DNA of 64,000 bases from Epiperipatus broadwayi. Its lineage: Eukaryota; Onychophora; Udeonychophora; Euonychophora; Peripatidae. This document shows positions 47,046-60,112 of the stretch, in pieces (the first letter of the stretch is position 1; every line of letters starts with the position of its first letter). The stretch spans positions 9,309,257 through 9,373,256 of the forward strand of contig JAQFVV010012395.1 of NCBI GenBank assembly GCA_028023455.1. Reading direction: 5' to 3'. The notes under the pieces were generated by a model. It was not told the DNA's origin. It did no database searches and worked only from the letters and a program-made list of their open reading frames with translations. Made by a program: the position numbers and the translations under genes.

Positions 47046-49399
47046 ATCTGCTTATGTTTATCATGATAAAAAGAGCCACAAACTTGGAATTGAAAAAGTA
47101 GAGGTTGCTGATCCCTATATTAGACAAATAAGTATATATAAAAATGTATAGTCCAGCATAAAATGTATTTTAAAGAATACATATTATATTTGTTTATAGA
47201 AGTTTAATTTAGCAAAGATTTTATTCTAAACCATAACTTTCCAATAGCAAACTGCTTTCCAAATGTAAGAACAAAAGACAAACTAATAGAATATCCCATT
47301 TGCTATCAAGTAATCTCTATATATAAAAGTTGGATTCTATCTTTTCTCTATAGGAATGGTTTTAACAGCACATTGTCAATATTTTAATGGTTTGTTAATA
47401 TCTGGCTGTTGTGCTGTAAAATTTCATCTTATACAACAGATAGAAAATAATGATATAACACATGTGGCTTATACAAAACAAATTAATTATTACAATACGT
47501 TTTCCAAGAATCAAATTTTCTACTTTCAATATCTGGGAATATTGGATGGTAGGCACTAGCACAAACCTTCTTACATCTATGAATTATTCTGCCTTGATCT
47601 GGATGACACTACTGTTTGGAGATTTTCCCTCTGTTTTAACATATTGTGTAAGCATAGGAAATGGTGAACATGTGACGTTAGTATTCATTAAATGTATTTA
47701 TATAAATAACTGAAAAATCTATACATATGCATTGCTCTGATCCACAAACATCTAGAAAATAATTTCAAAGTATGTTTGCTATATTCTGATTTAAAAAACT
47801 GAAGTCAAAATGTAATTAACATGAATATTTAGATTATAGTGAACTGTATAAATGAGTATATAAATTCATTGAAATTTGTTAACACTTAGACAATATCAAT
47901 AACAATCAACAATCTCAATCTGTTGTCAAGGCAACTTCCTTTTAACAATAAAAGTGGAAATCCATCCTCATTTATGATCAAATATGTTTACCTAGAATGC
48001 TACAGACTGCAACTCGACTACAGAAAGTGAAATTATTGATACAAAGAAGTTTAAGTAAGCCTCATTAAACAGATATTGAAAGTTATAAACTTATCAAGCC
48101 TTGAATATTTTTATCTTTATTATTTAAGTAATACATTGTTAGAGTGCAGTTTGAACATTATAATTGCAGTCTAAATGTTATAATTGACTATTTGTTAGTT
48201 TGCATTCAGAACAATTTAGAATGAGGTTTATTTAAATGAGGTTTACTTATAATGAGGTTTATTTATAATGAGGTTTATTTAAATCGTTGAAACAATAATA
48301 TAAATAAGGAGATTATCTCCAGGTAAAGAGAGATAACTTTTAGTTTTTGATGTGTTGATTATCTTCTACAACATTTTTATCTATAACTTTGATGCAATAA
48401 AATTTTAGAATACTTGAATATCTGAATGTCTGAACATGGAAATATCAGACTAGCTGGCAGTTTAAACTGAAAAGCATTTCATTATCTATATAAATGCAAT
48501 TTATATTTCATTATCTAATGGTCTAAACTAGAAATTAATACTAATTTCATACTACTTATGTAATCAATATTATTTGATAAACATTTTTCTCTATGTTAAT
48601 CTAAGTAATATCTGATTTTTTGTAGTTAAAGTTTAAATACTATTTTGGTTCTACATTGACATGATACTGCTTTCATTTGTTTTGTTTATAATATTGAAAT
48701 TAAGTTGTATTAATGACTTACTTCGTGTGGTTTTGTTTTATTTAATACTTTTTAATTCTTTCTTTTCAATACTGTAATTAACACAAGGCAAAACTTTCAA
48801 AATTTAATTTTCATATAAGTAAACCTCAGTTTGAATAATGTCTTGTCAAAATACAACTATATTTTAACAAATTTGTTATTAAAATCAAATTTAAACATAA
48901 CTATAAGAATGAACAATTTGTTAAAGTTTTACATTTATTTAAGGAAATAAATAAAAAACTTATTATTTACATTAAATCTTTCTATTGTATACTTTCAAAA
49001 ATAAATATATTTTATATTTATTAAATACAAACATTTTTCAAATTATCAAAAACACTTTGGCAAAAAAAAAATTCCTTTTGCAATTGCTTTTGCTTGATAA
49101 TTCAAATTTCATAAAAATTGAATTCTATAAATATTCTATTAGCGTGTTTAAACCAGCTTGATGGTATTGTTTCTAGGAAAATGCACATAAATATAATGTT
49201 ACAGGTTCCCACCACCTTATTTCTGAAATAATAATAATAAGAAGAATTGTTTGTCTTTTGATAGCTGGTCATGGTTGCTTGATGGCGTTGTTTATGTGTT
49301 AAAACAATAAAATGTAATGGTACTGGGTGTGATTTTAAAAATACAGCAACTTTTTTTAATGTCTTAAATTTTTTCTACTCCGTCTTTTAATATCTTATT
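47046..49399. other. Mostly featureless, with an element relic
   Basis: 47535-47640 is a faint relic of the tail of the 12358-12540 element (GGTAGGCACTAGCACAAACC and ACACTACTGTTTGGAGA). Overlapping frames at 47356-47713 are not convincing genes. 48220-48282 is a short tandem repeat of AATGAGGTTTATTTA (four units). Confidence 0.45.
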
Positions 49400-50330
49400 T
49401 TTAGTGTGCTTTTTTTTTTTTGCTTTAACTTTTATTTTTGAAATCAATTTTTATTACCTTTTTTTTTTAAAAATAAAAACAACCAAAAAATAATTTCTGT
49501 CTTTAACTTTTACAAAGTATTTCTCAATACCCACCACCACCACCACCACCATTAAAATAAGATCAAAACTTTTGACTTTTTCAAGTTTCTTTTTTTTTTT
49601 GTTTAAAAATACTGCTACTTTTTTTGGCCTATAAGGAGATTTTTATTTTGCCTTTATTTGTATACCACTAATATACTAAAACTTTTATTTTTAAAACCAT
49701 TTTTATTACCTTTTTTAAAAAATAAAAACCAAAAATAACTTATGTCTTAGTGAAGACGAAATATTTCTCAACCCACTCCCCCCAAAAAAATTAAAATAAA
49801 ATCTTTTTGGGCTTTAACTTTTATTTTAGAAATCAATTTTTATTTAATTTTTTTTTTTTAAATAAAGACAACCAAAAAATAACTTCTGCCTAAAACTTTT
49901 ACAAAGTATTTCTCAATCCACCCCCATCCCCAATTAAAATAAGATCAAAACTTTTGACTTTTTCAAGTTTCGTTTTCTTTTTTTTTTTTTTTAAAAATAT
50001 GGCCACTTTTTTTGTTTTATAAGGCAATGTTTTTTTTTTTTTTTTTGGGGGGGGGGGTATTTGTATACCACTGATATACTAAAACTTTTATTTTTAAAAC
50101 CAATTTCTGTTACCTTTTTTTAAAATAAAAACAAACAATAAATAACTTTGTCTCTAGCTTTTGTCTTAGTAAAGACAAAGTATTTCTCAACCCACCCACC
50201 CCCAAACAATTAAAATAAGATCAAAACTTTTGACTTTTTCAACTTTTTTTTTAAAGATGGCGACTATATGGCAACTTTTTTTTAAATCTATTTCTATTAC
50301 ACAATGTCTATTTTGCCATATTTTTAAAAA
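49400..50330 (+). repeat. T-rich tandem repeat with C-rich patches
   Basis: Blocks of similar order recur: ACTTTTATTTTT, a T run, AATAAAAAC, CAAAGTATTTCTCAA with a CCACC patch (at about 49515, 49757, 49905 and 50178), then GATCAAAACTTTTGAC (at about 49561, 49944 and 50219). Unit length varies around 150-270 bp because of homopolymer changes and deletions. Confidence 0.65.
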
Positions 50331-51152
50331 ACTTTTCATATTAATTATATTTTTTGATACTTTCAACATACCAGCACAAAAAAAAATTACAATAACATCA
50401 AAACTTCAGACTTTTACACATTTCATTTTATTTTTTCAGATTTAAAATACGGCGACTTTTTTTGGCTGTATGGTGATTACAATTATGGACTTCTATTTTC
50501 CCCTTACTATTAATGACATTTTTTTATCCTTTTATTTTTTCATACTACGTCTTTAATATTTTATTTTTATGAATGGAATACATTCATTGCAGCAGCCTGA
50601 CTGACATTGGTAAGTAGGACAATTTGTGTGCCATTTTATTTGTCTCGTATAATTTTTCACAAAAGCATGAGTTTTCACATGAGCTTGGCTGAAACATGTT
50701 CAACCCTACCCTTTTCCAATATTTTGCAAATTCCACATAGTGTAGGAAAGGGTGGTAATGAGTCAGACTGTGTGATTTAAATAGAAATTAAATTACTCTG
50801 CTATGGAGATATCAAAACTTGTGCCACATGAAATCTAAACACCTTCAGATGATATGGTAGCGATAAGTGAATTGTGCAAATTTGCATAAAGTGTTGTGAA
50901 GCACAAAACAGGACATAATATTTCTGTGCAGGCCATGAAAATGGCGTTTTTATGTGTTTTAACAGTCAAGCAGCTGCGACCGGCTATCAAAAGACATCTG
51001 AATAATCCTACAAGTTAACGTAATTCATTTATTTTCCTTAATGAATATTACTGTAATTCTTTTTACAATTTCATTTTGTCTCTGGATATAACTACAGAAA
51101 AAATTTGCACTCATACATTTTATCATATGGCTTAACATAATTCATTGATTGT

Positions 51153-51401
51153 AAAATTAAAAGACTGAAGTGAAGTTGGGCTGGACATATTGCTAAAAGA
51201 TATGATAATAGATGGACAATTGAAATTTTAAACTGGATTCCAAGAGATTGTAAAAGACCCAGAGAGAGACCACATGTAAGATGGATGGTTGAAATAAGAA
51301 AGTGTGCAGGGGTGATGTGGAGAAAAGAAGCTAAAGATCGGAGATGGATTGAACTTGGAGAGACGTTCATCCTGCAGTGGATTGATAATGGTTGTTGTTG
51401 A
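51153..51401 (+). mobile_element. RTE-like LINE C-terminal end, best-preserved copy
   Basis: One frame reads the typical end of an RTE-type endonuclease/reverse transcriptase: SWAGHIAKRYDNRW, TIEILNWIPRDCKR, PRERPHVRWMVEIRK, WRKEAKDRRWIELGE. It is open except for a single TGA where the other copies suggest Trp (51171-51173), and stops at 51399-51401. The 3' end passes into (GAT)n. The 5' part is missing, as is usual for LINE copies. One defect in 83 codons makes it the youngest LINE copy here. Confidence 0.75.
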
Positions 51402-52369
51402 TGATGATGATATTATACAATATATATTAGACGTTGGAAATGTATAATATGTGAATTTATATATATGTTCATTAGTTAATATATGAAAGTAAAGTTTTTG
51501 GAAAGAAATAAGAAGTTTTATGCATTTATTTATATTGTTTTAAGAATTAACTTAACTATGTTTAATATTCTATAAAAGAATTATTTTCAGATAATCATGT
51601 TACTTATATTTTTTTAATTGACTCTTACATTTAATTTATGTAAATATTTTATATAAGCTACACATAATTTATTTTTAATCTTAATAAATTTTATTTTAAT
51701 TACAAATGCAGTTATGAGATCATATTACTTTTACATTTCCTACTTTTGATATTGTAAAAATGAACATTTGAAGGTAGCAAGCACAAGTTCTCTCAATTTA
51801 TTTGATTTTAATAAAAATAATACTCTCCCAAATCGCAATAAATATTTAATTAATTTAGTTTTATATAATTATTTAAAATCTAGTCTGACATAATTACTAA
51901 AGACAGCTGATATTTTAGTTAGACTACACCTTCCCTCATTTGCATAGGGAATCACTTGGAACTGGTTTATGAATTGGGGGAAATGATGCCAGATATCACT
52001 TCTTCTTACATCTTTTTAAAAATTAACTGAATAAGCATTTAACCTTGTTCCAATGGCTATTTTATTCTATAACAGTTTTAAAATAATGTCGTTTAATTGG
52101 CAATAGCATGTACAATCTACCTAGTGTAGGCATAGGAAATAGTTATCATGTGATGCTTTGTTAGTTTTATACTATTCCTGCCTATGATGACAATGGTTTT
52201 TAATAAACCAACAACACTAAAATGTATAGATGCTATACTGAATTCACATCTATATGACTATATAGGCAAATAAGCTTCTATTAAAAATGTTAGTGTTTTC
52301 ATCTTGAGCTTCTAGCTTTATACTTAACTAAATAGGTAAATAGTGGCCGCTGGAGAGTTGCATTACATT

Positions 52370-52505
52370 TTTGCTCTCAAATACAAACCTCCTCACTGAT
52401 AAGTAGACACTATATGGGGATTTTATGCATTAATCTTCCTGCATACATTGATTAGTAAAGCTTGCACTGGATAGCACTACTGTATGGAGAGTTTGCTATT
52501 GTTAA
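52370..52505 (+). mobile_element. Relic of the 12358-type hammerhead element
   Basis: CTCCTCACTGATAA followed by GGGGATTTTATGCA and ACTACTGTATGGAGAGTTT align with 12401-12530. Stem II, GAAAC and the cleavage site are lost, so there is no ribozyme. Confidence 0.6.
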
Positions 52506-52563
52506 TTATTGTAAATTTTTATTAGTCACTCATTAGACTAGAGATTATGCAATAATAAAAATT

Positions 52564-52742
52564 TCTGTAGTGTAACTTTTGTTATACCACTTTCATGCAA
52601 GATGGGGAATGTTTTCCATACACTTTTAAAACCTTGTGGAGGGATGTAATCTTTTTTTCACATGTATTTCATTCTCCACAAGTTATTAAAAGTGAATACC
52701 CCTACCTTGCATGAGAGTAGTATAATGAAAATTACATGACAA
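52564..52742. repeat. Foldback element
   Basis: Arms of 70-80 bp (52564-52642 and 52673-52742) sharing TATACCACTTTCATGCAAG and its complement. Same family as 62843-63120. Confidence 0.7.
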
Positions 52743-53983
52743 TAATATTGCTCATTATGAGTACAATATAATTGTTAATTATGCAGTAATGAACCAGGAA
52801 ATAATAAAAATTCATTACTATTGAGATATTGGGAAAAGTCTTAATGCGTTTTTTAAAAGCATTTAACCCCAACAAGGTCTAACTAATCAGTTATGTCTAA
52901 TTGGATCAAAATTCTTCCTAAAATCGATTAGAATAATTTTTAAAAGTCTAAAACTTTATTTGAATTGTAATAAATCGTATTAGTTTTAATTTTTTAAAAT
53001 ATAAGTAGAAAGATGTCAATGGTTAAAAAATTGGGATTGTAGTGAATCTACATAAAAAATAATATAGATATTAAATTTAAGATTACAAAAAAATCAAGTC
53101 AGATCTCACGTGATCTAATTTAATAAGCTTATATTACAAATGTTATATATAGAGCTCCCAAATAAGCTTGTTAAGAGCTTATTTGGGAACTTTATATATA
53201 AATTTAAGATCTATATCTATGCTTTAAAAAATATGTTGACTTAATAAAAATTATTATATTAAAAAACAAAGTTTATAAATACTATGTAAAAGTACAATAT
53301 TGAATTCTAGGATAATTTTTTATCATGTTTTTGATTTTTAGATATCTATATTCAAAAGTAGCTTTAAATCTAAATCTCAACTTCCTTTAGTCACAGAATG
53401 CTATGACTATGATACTACTCAGTATTGAAAGCACTCAGCTTTAAGTTCATTTTCTTTATTACAAATTCAACCCTGTTTTGTTATTTAAAATGTTTAATAT
53501 TTTTGAACCATTACAAGTACAATATTAATAATGTAATATCTGATATTCAGATGTGAAATTATTTTGATAAAAAACAAAGATCTGTGTTATATTAGTAAAA
53601 TTAAATTAATGAAAAGTATCATTTACTCAAAATATAACTGTTTTGATAATCATCTAATTTTAAAAAATTCTTAGAATCCTTTGGAAAGTATGATAACCTA
53701 ATATTTTACAAACCTAGCACGGAAATCTTTCGACTAGCAAAATTTGACTGTTTTCCATTAGTGCATGTTATCAGTGAATCACTGTAATTACAAATAATGT
53801 CATGAATATTTTTTTTTTTTTTAATAAAAAAAACAAAACTAGAATGGCCTTGTTAATAAGATACAGTTTTGCGATCTAAGATTTGTCTCAAATCAAGATT
53901 TTTTTTTTTTTTTGGTGTTAAATTAAGAATCTACAATTGAATTTTGGGATTTGAAAAAATGACTTATAGTGTTTCAAACAAAT

Positions 53984-54187
53984 TTATTTTTCTAGATCCA
54001 ATAATAAAGCCAGTTGGATTTGATCTTTCTAGATGTAACTGAAGTCTCATCAATAGATTCAGGACCATGATTGTTAACTGTGGACAAACCCAAACTACCA
54101 TAATTAATAACTGAATCTATGGATATTGCTAGTACTGAAGAACTTAATAAAGCTACAGTAAATCTATCTTCTGGGTAAAAAAAAATT
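53984..54187 (-). other. Candidate terminal exon, unknown product
   Basis: On the minus strand a pyrimidine-rich TTTTTTTTTACCCAG is followed by about 60 open codons (Ser-rich, SSSVLAISIDSV, then STVNNHGPESIDETS), a TAG, and AATAAA within 15 bases. This is the layout of a last exon with a poly(A) signal. It lies just left of the copy B homology and I see no clear counterpart in copy A. No domain recognised; it may be chance. Confidence 0.3.
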
Positions 54188-57100
54188 AAATGCATCATAA
54201 TGTTTCAAAATCCTTATTTTTTTTTTTTTACCATCATCAACTTTAGAATTATAAAATCTACTTTTATTAATGAAACGTTTTATGATAATTGGTATTAAAG
54301 ATTATTTTGATTATAACGTGCTAAAAAGGTAGATATTTACTGTGCCTTTAATTTTTCGTAGTTTTTTATAACAGTTTTGAACACTGTATATCTAATAATA
54401 TTAATTAAACTTTGAACATAAATTTAGAATCTACGTTCATAGATTCTTTAAGTCTCAATATTCCTCGGATCTGATTTATAAATTGACTATATTGAGAATT
54501 AAGGTCTCGGATTTAATTTTTTGTGTTTCTGTTACTCTCTTTATATATAGATATGTACAACAATTTGGGCATTTTAAAGAATAATTTTAATACTATGCTA
54601 TATGGGTTTTAAAATAATATTCTTATTAAACCATCAAAACATCAAATAATCATCACTATTATCTACTGTTAATATTTATTACAAATTGGCGTTTATTACA
54701 AAATAATTAATTTTTCATTTGCAACGTATAAATGTAAAGTTGGTTTTTTTTTTTTTAAAAAAAAGTACAATCACTAATTTTTATTTAATAGTTATAAACT
54801 GTAAATCGAGCATGGCTTTTTAATCGAAAATTCTTTTCAAGTTTAACCCTCAACATGTTTTTCTAATTTTTTCAGTTTATTGCAATTTTTTAAAGTATCC
54901 TTCATAATTAAGATTTTCCCGACATAACTTTTTATTATTTTTCAAATATTATACTTGAATAATAAACTCTGTACTGAACACTCCAACTAGATACCAAAAA
55001 TTATTTTCATGTGGCACTAGACACTGATTCTCAACATTATCCATTGGTGGCCTTTTACTCTATTTATCAAGTTAATAATCTGAAACTTTTACTAATATAT
55101 ACAGTCCTTCATTTAGGGTTGGATTCACTCTTATGCAGGTGAATAGTCACAATAAAAATCTTAGCATATTTGAACTTTTTGAATTATGGATGGATTCTAA
55201 TTTTTCAGTGTTTTTATTAGAAGAGGGTGGTAGGAAATATTCAGAAGTCAATTATATAATTTTGTTTAATTGCCTTTTAAAGTCGATTAATTACATAAGG
55301 CTTTCATGTTTAAATTTCAGAGTTGACAGATATAACATCACTATCTTATGTAGATTAAAGATTTGCTCCAGAGGTTATGCAAATTCAGAAAATGAAAAAA
55401 AAAAGCATTACATTAACATCTTTGACAATTGATAGTTTGTGATGGTTTTAGTGTTTATTCTTTTTTTTTAACTTTCAGCTAATAATAATTAGATATCACT
55501 TGAATGCTTAACTAATTTGAACACGGGCAATCTATTTAAAAAAAATCTTAAGTCAATTGGAATCTTAAATTTTTAGGATTTATTTAGCCTGCATTCAAAC
55601 CCAGATCATATACTCATTTACTTGATTCTATTCTCAAGATTATATATTTTTAAGATTGATTGTGTAAATATCTATAATTTACTTTGCATATTCATCTGTG
55701 AAAGAATATTGATTATATAAATATCTATAATTCACTCCGTCCAATCATCTATGTAAAAGTAAGATTGTGTAAATATCTAAAATTCACTCTACACAATAGA
55801 TGAGCGACTAGTCCAGCGAGTGTCAATGAACATCTGAACATTGGTGATAATGCCAACTAAATTTCCAACTTTTAGTTGTTGGCTTTTGGCAGTGGATAGC
55901 ATTGAATTGCATATATCCAACCAGTGCTACTTTTACTTTTTTTCTATCATTTAAACTGATGAATTGAAATATTCAACAACTTAAGCTTTTAAAATCATGG
56001 CAACTTGATTGTTACAGTTATATTTATTTGATTGATATTATGAGAAAAACTATATATTTTAGTGATTTCAGTTATGTGTTTACTATAGGCATTATCAAGC
56101 TTTACATAACTTTCATAGCTCAACTTTCCAGCTCATATTTAACGTTTTTATAATTACTGTGAACCACAGGTAAGCATATAAACAATACGGTTAAACAAAT
56201 ATTGGATTGCCCATGTCCAGTAGTCTGAAACTAGTCTGAAAATTTATTTGCCACTATTATCTAGCATCCACTAACACTCATGCTTATCTAGATGCAGCAT
56301 AGTAACAACTGTTATTAAAATTTTCAAACTTTTAAACAATTTTCTTATTTTTAATCTTTTATTTCTATTGGATCCATTGACATTAAAATTAATAATTTCA
56401 CTCTAAACATTGAATTGATACAATAAATTATGTTAAAAGAATGGCAAATAATGATAAGTAATATGACTAAAATCTAGGATATTATCCTATGACCTTATAA
56501 TAATATGTCTTAAAATACAAAAGTTAACATTTAATATATTATAAAGATAGCTCTTTATGCGTTTAGTAGAAAAAATGTACAAAAACTGAAGTTATACAAG
56601 TTAGCCAAATGAGAAAAGGTTATGAAATTCTGTAACAAAATCATGAAATGAATACTTTTAAAAAATAGTAAAGTATAGTAAGAGACTGAGTGTGTGCACA
56701 CAGTAATGGTTTTGGTACACTTTCAAATGATGATAACATATTTTAAAAGCCATATAACATATCAGTTTGAGGATTAGTGCATAAAATGGTGTGATGCAGA
56801 TACCCATCTCTTTTAAGAATTTTATTTTATTCAAAACAATAAGTTGTAATATTTATTTACCTTTCAACCTTAAAAATAAAAGCTTTTTTTAAAAAAAAGT
56901 AAGAGCATACACATTTTTTTTTTGCTTTGTTTTGGAATTGATGTTTGAAAATGAAATCTTTCTATAAGGCTGAACCATGTTCATTATCGCAGAGTTTATG
57001 GTATTTGAAAAAATTCAACATGAAATTAATTGCATTCCGTAAAGACTTCAAGATATCACTGTTATTTTATCTGATAAGTCTTTGTAGTTTATTTTTAAAA

Positions 57101-57995
57101 GAAAATATTATGTACTTAAGTGGAAAATCTGCTCACAAAAATGAAGTCTAACCAAAAACGTTAAACTGTATGCTGATATGAGTACTTAGAAGGATATTTA
57201 AAATGGTTTAGATCTGCTTCCAAATCTGCTAATAAATTTGCTTTCCCTATGCAAACGACTAGTAAGTTATCTCCATGAGTTATTCTTTAATAGTTTCCCA
57301 GAGTTTCCATAAATTATTCTTTAATAGTTTATTTATAAATAAAACACACTTGTTTATTTAAAATGACTATAATTCATCCATTATTAGCATTTACTTGCTA
57401 CTACTAGTTTCAAAAGTAGTGTTTTAAAGACAATTCTAAATTTATATAATAATTTGTAATAGATATGAAGGAACTTAAGTAAACTAAGTGTAATTCTTTA
57501 CCTATATATCGATTAGTATTTTAATGTATACATAACATTGTTTCGGAGTTATGTGATTCAAAAAACTTGGGTGTACTTTGATCCAGAGATCTAGCTTTTG
57601 AATACGTAATAGTCTACCTCTGCAATACAACCAGCAAGATTTTAATTTAAGAACTGATTATTTATCATAACATGACAAAGAAAACACTATATATATATCA
57701 CAATAGTCATTAACTTCATTTATATTATTTACTTCGGATGATTTAATGCTTCGGGAAAATGCCGCATTCAGAAACCTAAGCTTCTCGAATCGATTCGGCT
57801 CCTGCATTTCCAGGCTCTTAATGTTCAAATAATAAAGGCAGTCGATTATTATATATATATGATTACTTATAGACATTTGGCATTAGATTATACAATCTTA
57901 AAACGATTTGATTTAATTAGGCTCATCAACTCGGTGTACAGTTAGGTTGAAAAGTTAATATTTAAAATATAAAATGATTTATTGCTGTATATAAT

Positions 57996-58397
57996 TTAAA
58001 AAAATATTTTGTATAAAATAACTAAAACGAATACTAAAACTAATACGATAATACCCACATTAAAGAAATCTGTCATTGTATTGAGATTAAATAATTTTTT
58101 ATCTGGTTTAAATTTTGGAATAAATATCTGATTTTCACGCGGCCATTCTACTTTGTCCTTTCCGGTGTTTGGTTTACTTTTTTTATTTGGGATATTTGAC
58201 GTAATTTTTTTATTATGGAGTAAACGAGTCTGCCTTTTAATAACGTTGTTTCCTAGATTCCGCCACTTCTTGTTTATTTCTTTATTGATTTTAGACGACG
58301 AACAGTTGACAAACTTTTTAGCAATCTTAGAACGCTCTCTGACCGAAAATTGAACGTAGATTTTGTCAAGCTGTTTTTCTAAAGACATTTCATTCAT
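57996..58397 (-). CDS. Tail-anchored membrane protein (paralogue B), family unknown
   Basis: 133 residues, single exon. The N-terminal domain (SLEKQLDKIY, VRERSKIAKK, INKKWRNLGN) matches paralogue A at 41 of the first 56 positions by my count. There is only one 26-residue repeat (about 48-66, ending HNKK) where A has four; the 82-residue length difference is close to three repeats. Trp85, the IFIP motif (91-94), KKLF and a hydrophobic segment (about 111-130) follow, with only a few residues after it. Either Met1 or Met4 could start it; Met1 is used because A starts at the same point. No signal peptide, so C-terminal anchoring in a membrane is inferred. It sits at the collinear place in copy B, and its 5' flank is conserved with A. 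Function unknown. Persistence of both frames in an otherwise decayed duplication suggests selection. Confidence 0.65.
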   Translation of the reverse strand: MNEMSLEKQLDKIYVQFSVRERSKIAKKFVNCSSSKINKEINKKWRNLGNNVIKRQTRLLHNKKITSNIPNKKSKPNTGKDKVEWPRENQIFIPKFKPDKKLFNLNTMTDFFNVGIIVLVLVFVLVILYKIFF

Positions 58398-58559
58398 GTT
58401 TATTAATTTACGACATAAAAGTAATTACTGTAACGCTTTAACTAACTTCTTACTTTTGCTGAGGCAAAAAATTAATTTACAGTATTGAGTTTATATTTTT
58501 AAAATTTCGAAATGAAATTGCAACTGCAAATGCACCTTCTTTGGGACTTTTAAAATGAT

Positions 58560-58760
58560 AAAGAACGCGCCACGAGAAAATAACAAATGATAAAATAATA
58601 CTTGCATTTAAATCTTTACTGCAGTTAAAGTTAAATATAAATAAATGTAAGCTAGAATAAACTGTTATTCTGTAATTTGATCTCCGACCTGTAAGCATTC
58701 GATGAATTAAAATACAAATGTCTGAATTGTTTGTTTTTCTTTCGTTGAATAAAACAATTC
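58560..58760 (-). promoter_or_regulatory. Conserved 5' flank of paralogue B
   Basis: Aligns with 25560-25770. It contains a CGTGGCGCG-like site (about 58565-58574), ATTTAAATGCAAGTATTATT-like sequence and the GATCAAATTAC block. A 143-codon frame runs through it (58477-58908), but the aligned sequence in copy A has stops, so I read this as regulatory or UTR rather than coding. Confidence 0.4.
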
Positions 58761-59829
58761 CTAATCTAGGGTTGCGACTATTAGTTGGCATATAAAATTT
58801 CAAGTGACGTTGGCAAGTTTTTACCTCTTTTAAAATTCTGTTTTTGCACGTCAGTTCACTCTCATTTAGATTCTTTCTCAATAATGGAATTATGGATTGG
58901 ATTGCCATGCAAATGCTGGATAGAATTTGTGATGAAAATTAGATAATCCCAAAAAGAATTACATCTGCTTATTACTCCTAAGATCAGGAGGTTTTATATC
59001 ACTGAGTCCCTTCTGAGAATAAGAGACAAATACTCTCCTTTCTTATTAAATAACCTCAAACTGGATTTTTTCATAATTAAAGTTCTACTTTTGAGATTAA
59101 CCTTAACAGTCTTTAATGCACCAAATTTCTGATGCTATTATAATATCAACTGTTTTCAATATGATAAGTACTTGAATTTCAGAGAAAGATGCTTGGATTT
59201 AGCCTCTTAATATAGCCTAAACTAATATTAATCAATTCATGTGGCACGTAATTAAAGCAGTATCAATAATCTCCATATTGAAAAGTAATCCGTACGATCA
59301 TCACTGTAATGTGATCTTCCAATATATTGATATTAGGTCAAAATTGATAAAACATTTAAGAAGCTCTGATGTGATCAATGGAATATGATAAATGCAATCA
59401 GAAAAAGTAACCAGTGAAAATTGTCTAAATTAAATAATATATTTTTACTTAAAATTAGCTATTTCTAGTCAGAACAAACATACATAAAAATATTAATATC
59501 TTTGTTATATAATTAAAAAATGTTCATATTTATAATGTGCCTAAAAACAATGTCCAGGAACTAATCTGATCCTCCTTGCGTCAGCCAACGTTTTTTTTTA
59601 CTAAAGTTCCAGAATGCAATAATATAAGTTTTTAATGTTAAACATTTCTAAACAAGAAATTCTATAAACAAAAATTACTTAAACATCTGACTTTTTATAC
59701 AACCCATCAATATTGTTAAACCTATTAACATTAACATTGAAATCCCTCTAAAATATGCACAAGTATTCTTAGCATAATCATATAATATTAATATATATAA
59801 ACATTAAAAGTATAAAACTAAACTAGTCA

Positions 59830-60112
59830 ATAAATAATAAAAATTTCCCCCAATCCAAAACTCAAACAAACTAACCAAGAAAGTAAAATCTAAAACGCAA
59901 CCAATGGTTTCACTGTAAAAGCAGACTTTTCAAGTGTAAAAAACTGCAAAACAACAGCATGTTTATATTAAACATTACCCAGAATTCCATTTACTTACCA
60001 TCCACCTTTAATATTAAGTCTGCTTGTAGCAGTGAAACCATTGGTTGTGTTTTAAATTTTACTTTCTTGGCTAGTCTAGTTGAATTTTGGGTTTGGAGTA
60101 ATTTTTATGAAT
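59830..60112. repeat. Foldback element in copy B
   Basis: Arms 59830-59926 and 60018-60112, sharing CAACCAATGGTTTCACTG and its complement; the loop is about 90 bp. Absent from copy A. A 74-codon frame across it is not considered coding. Confidence 0.75.

Noticed and set aside
58477-58908. 143-codon minus frame upstream of paralogue B
   Set aside because: The aligned sequence in copy A contains stop codons, so conservation there is better explained as regulatory or UTR.
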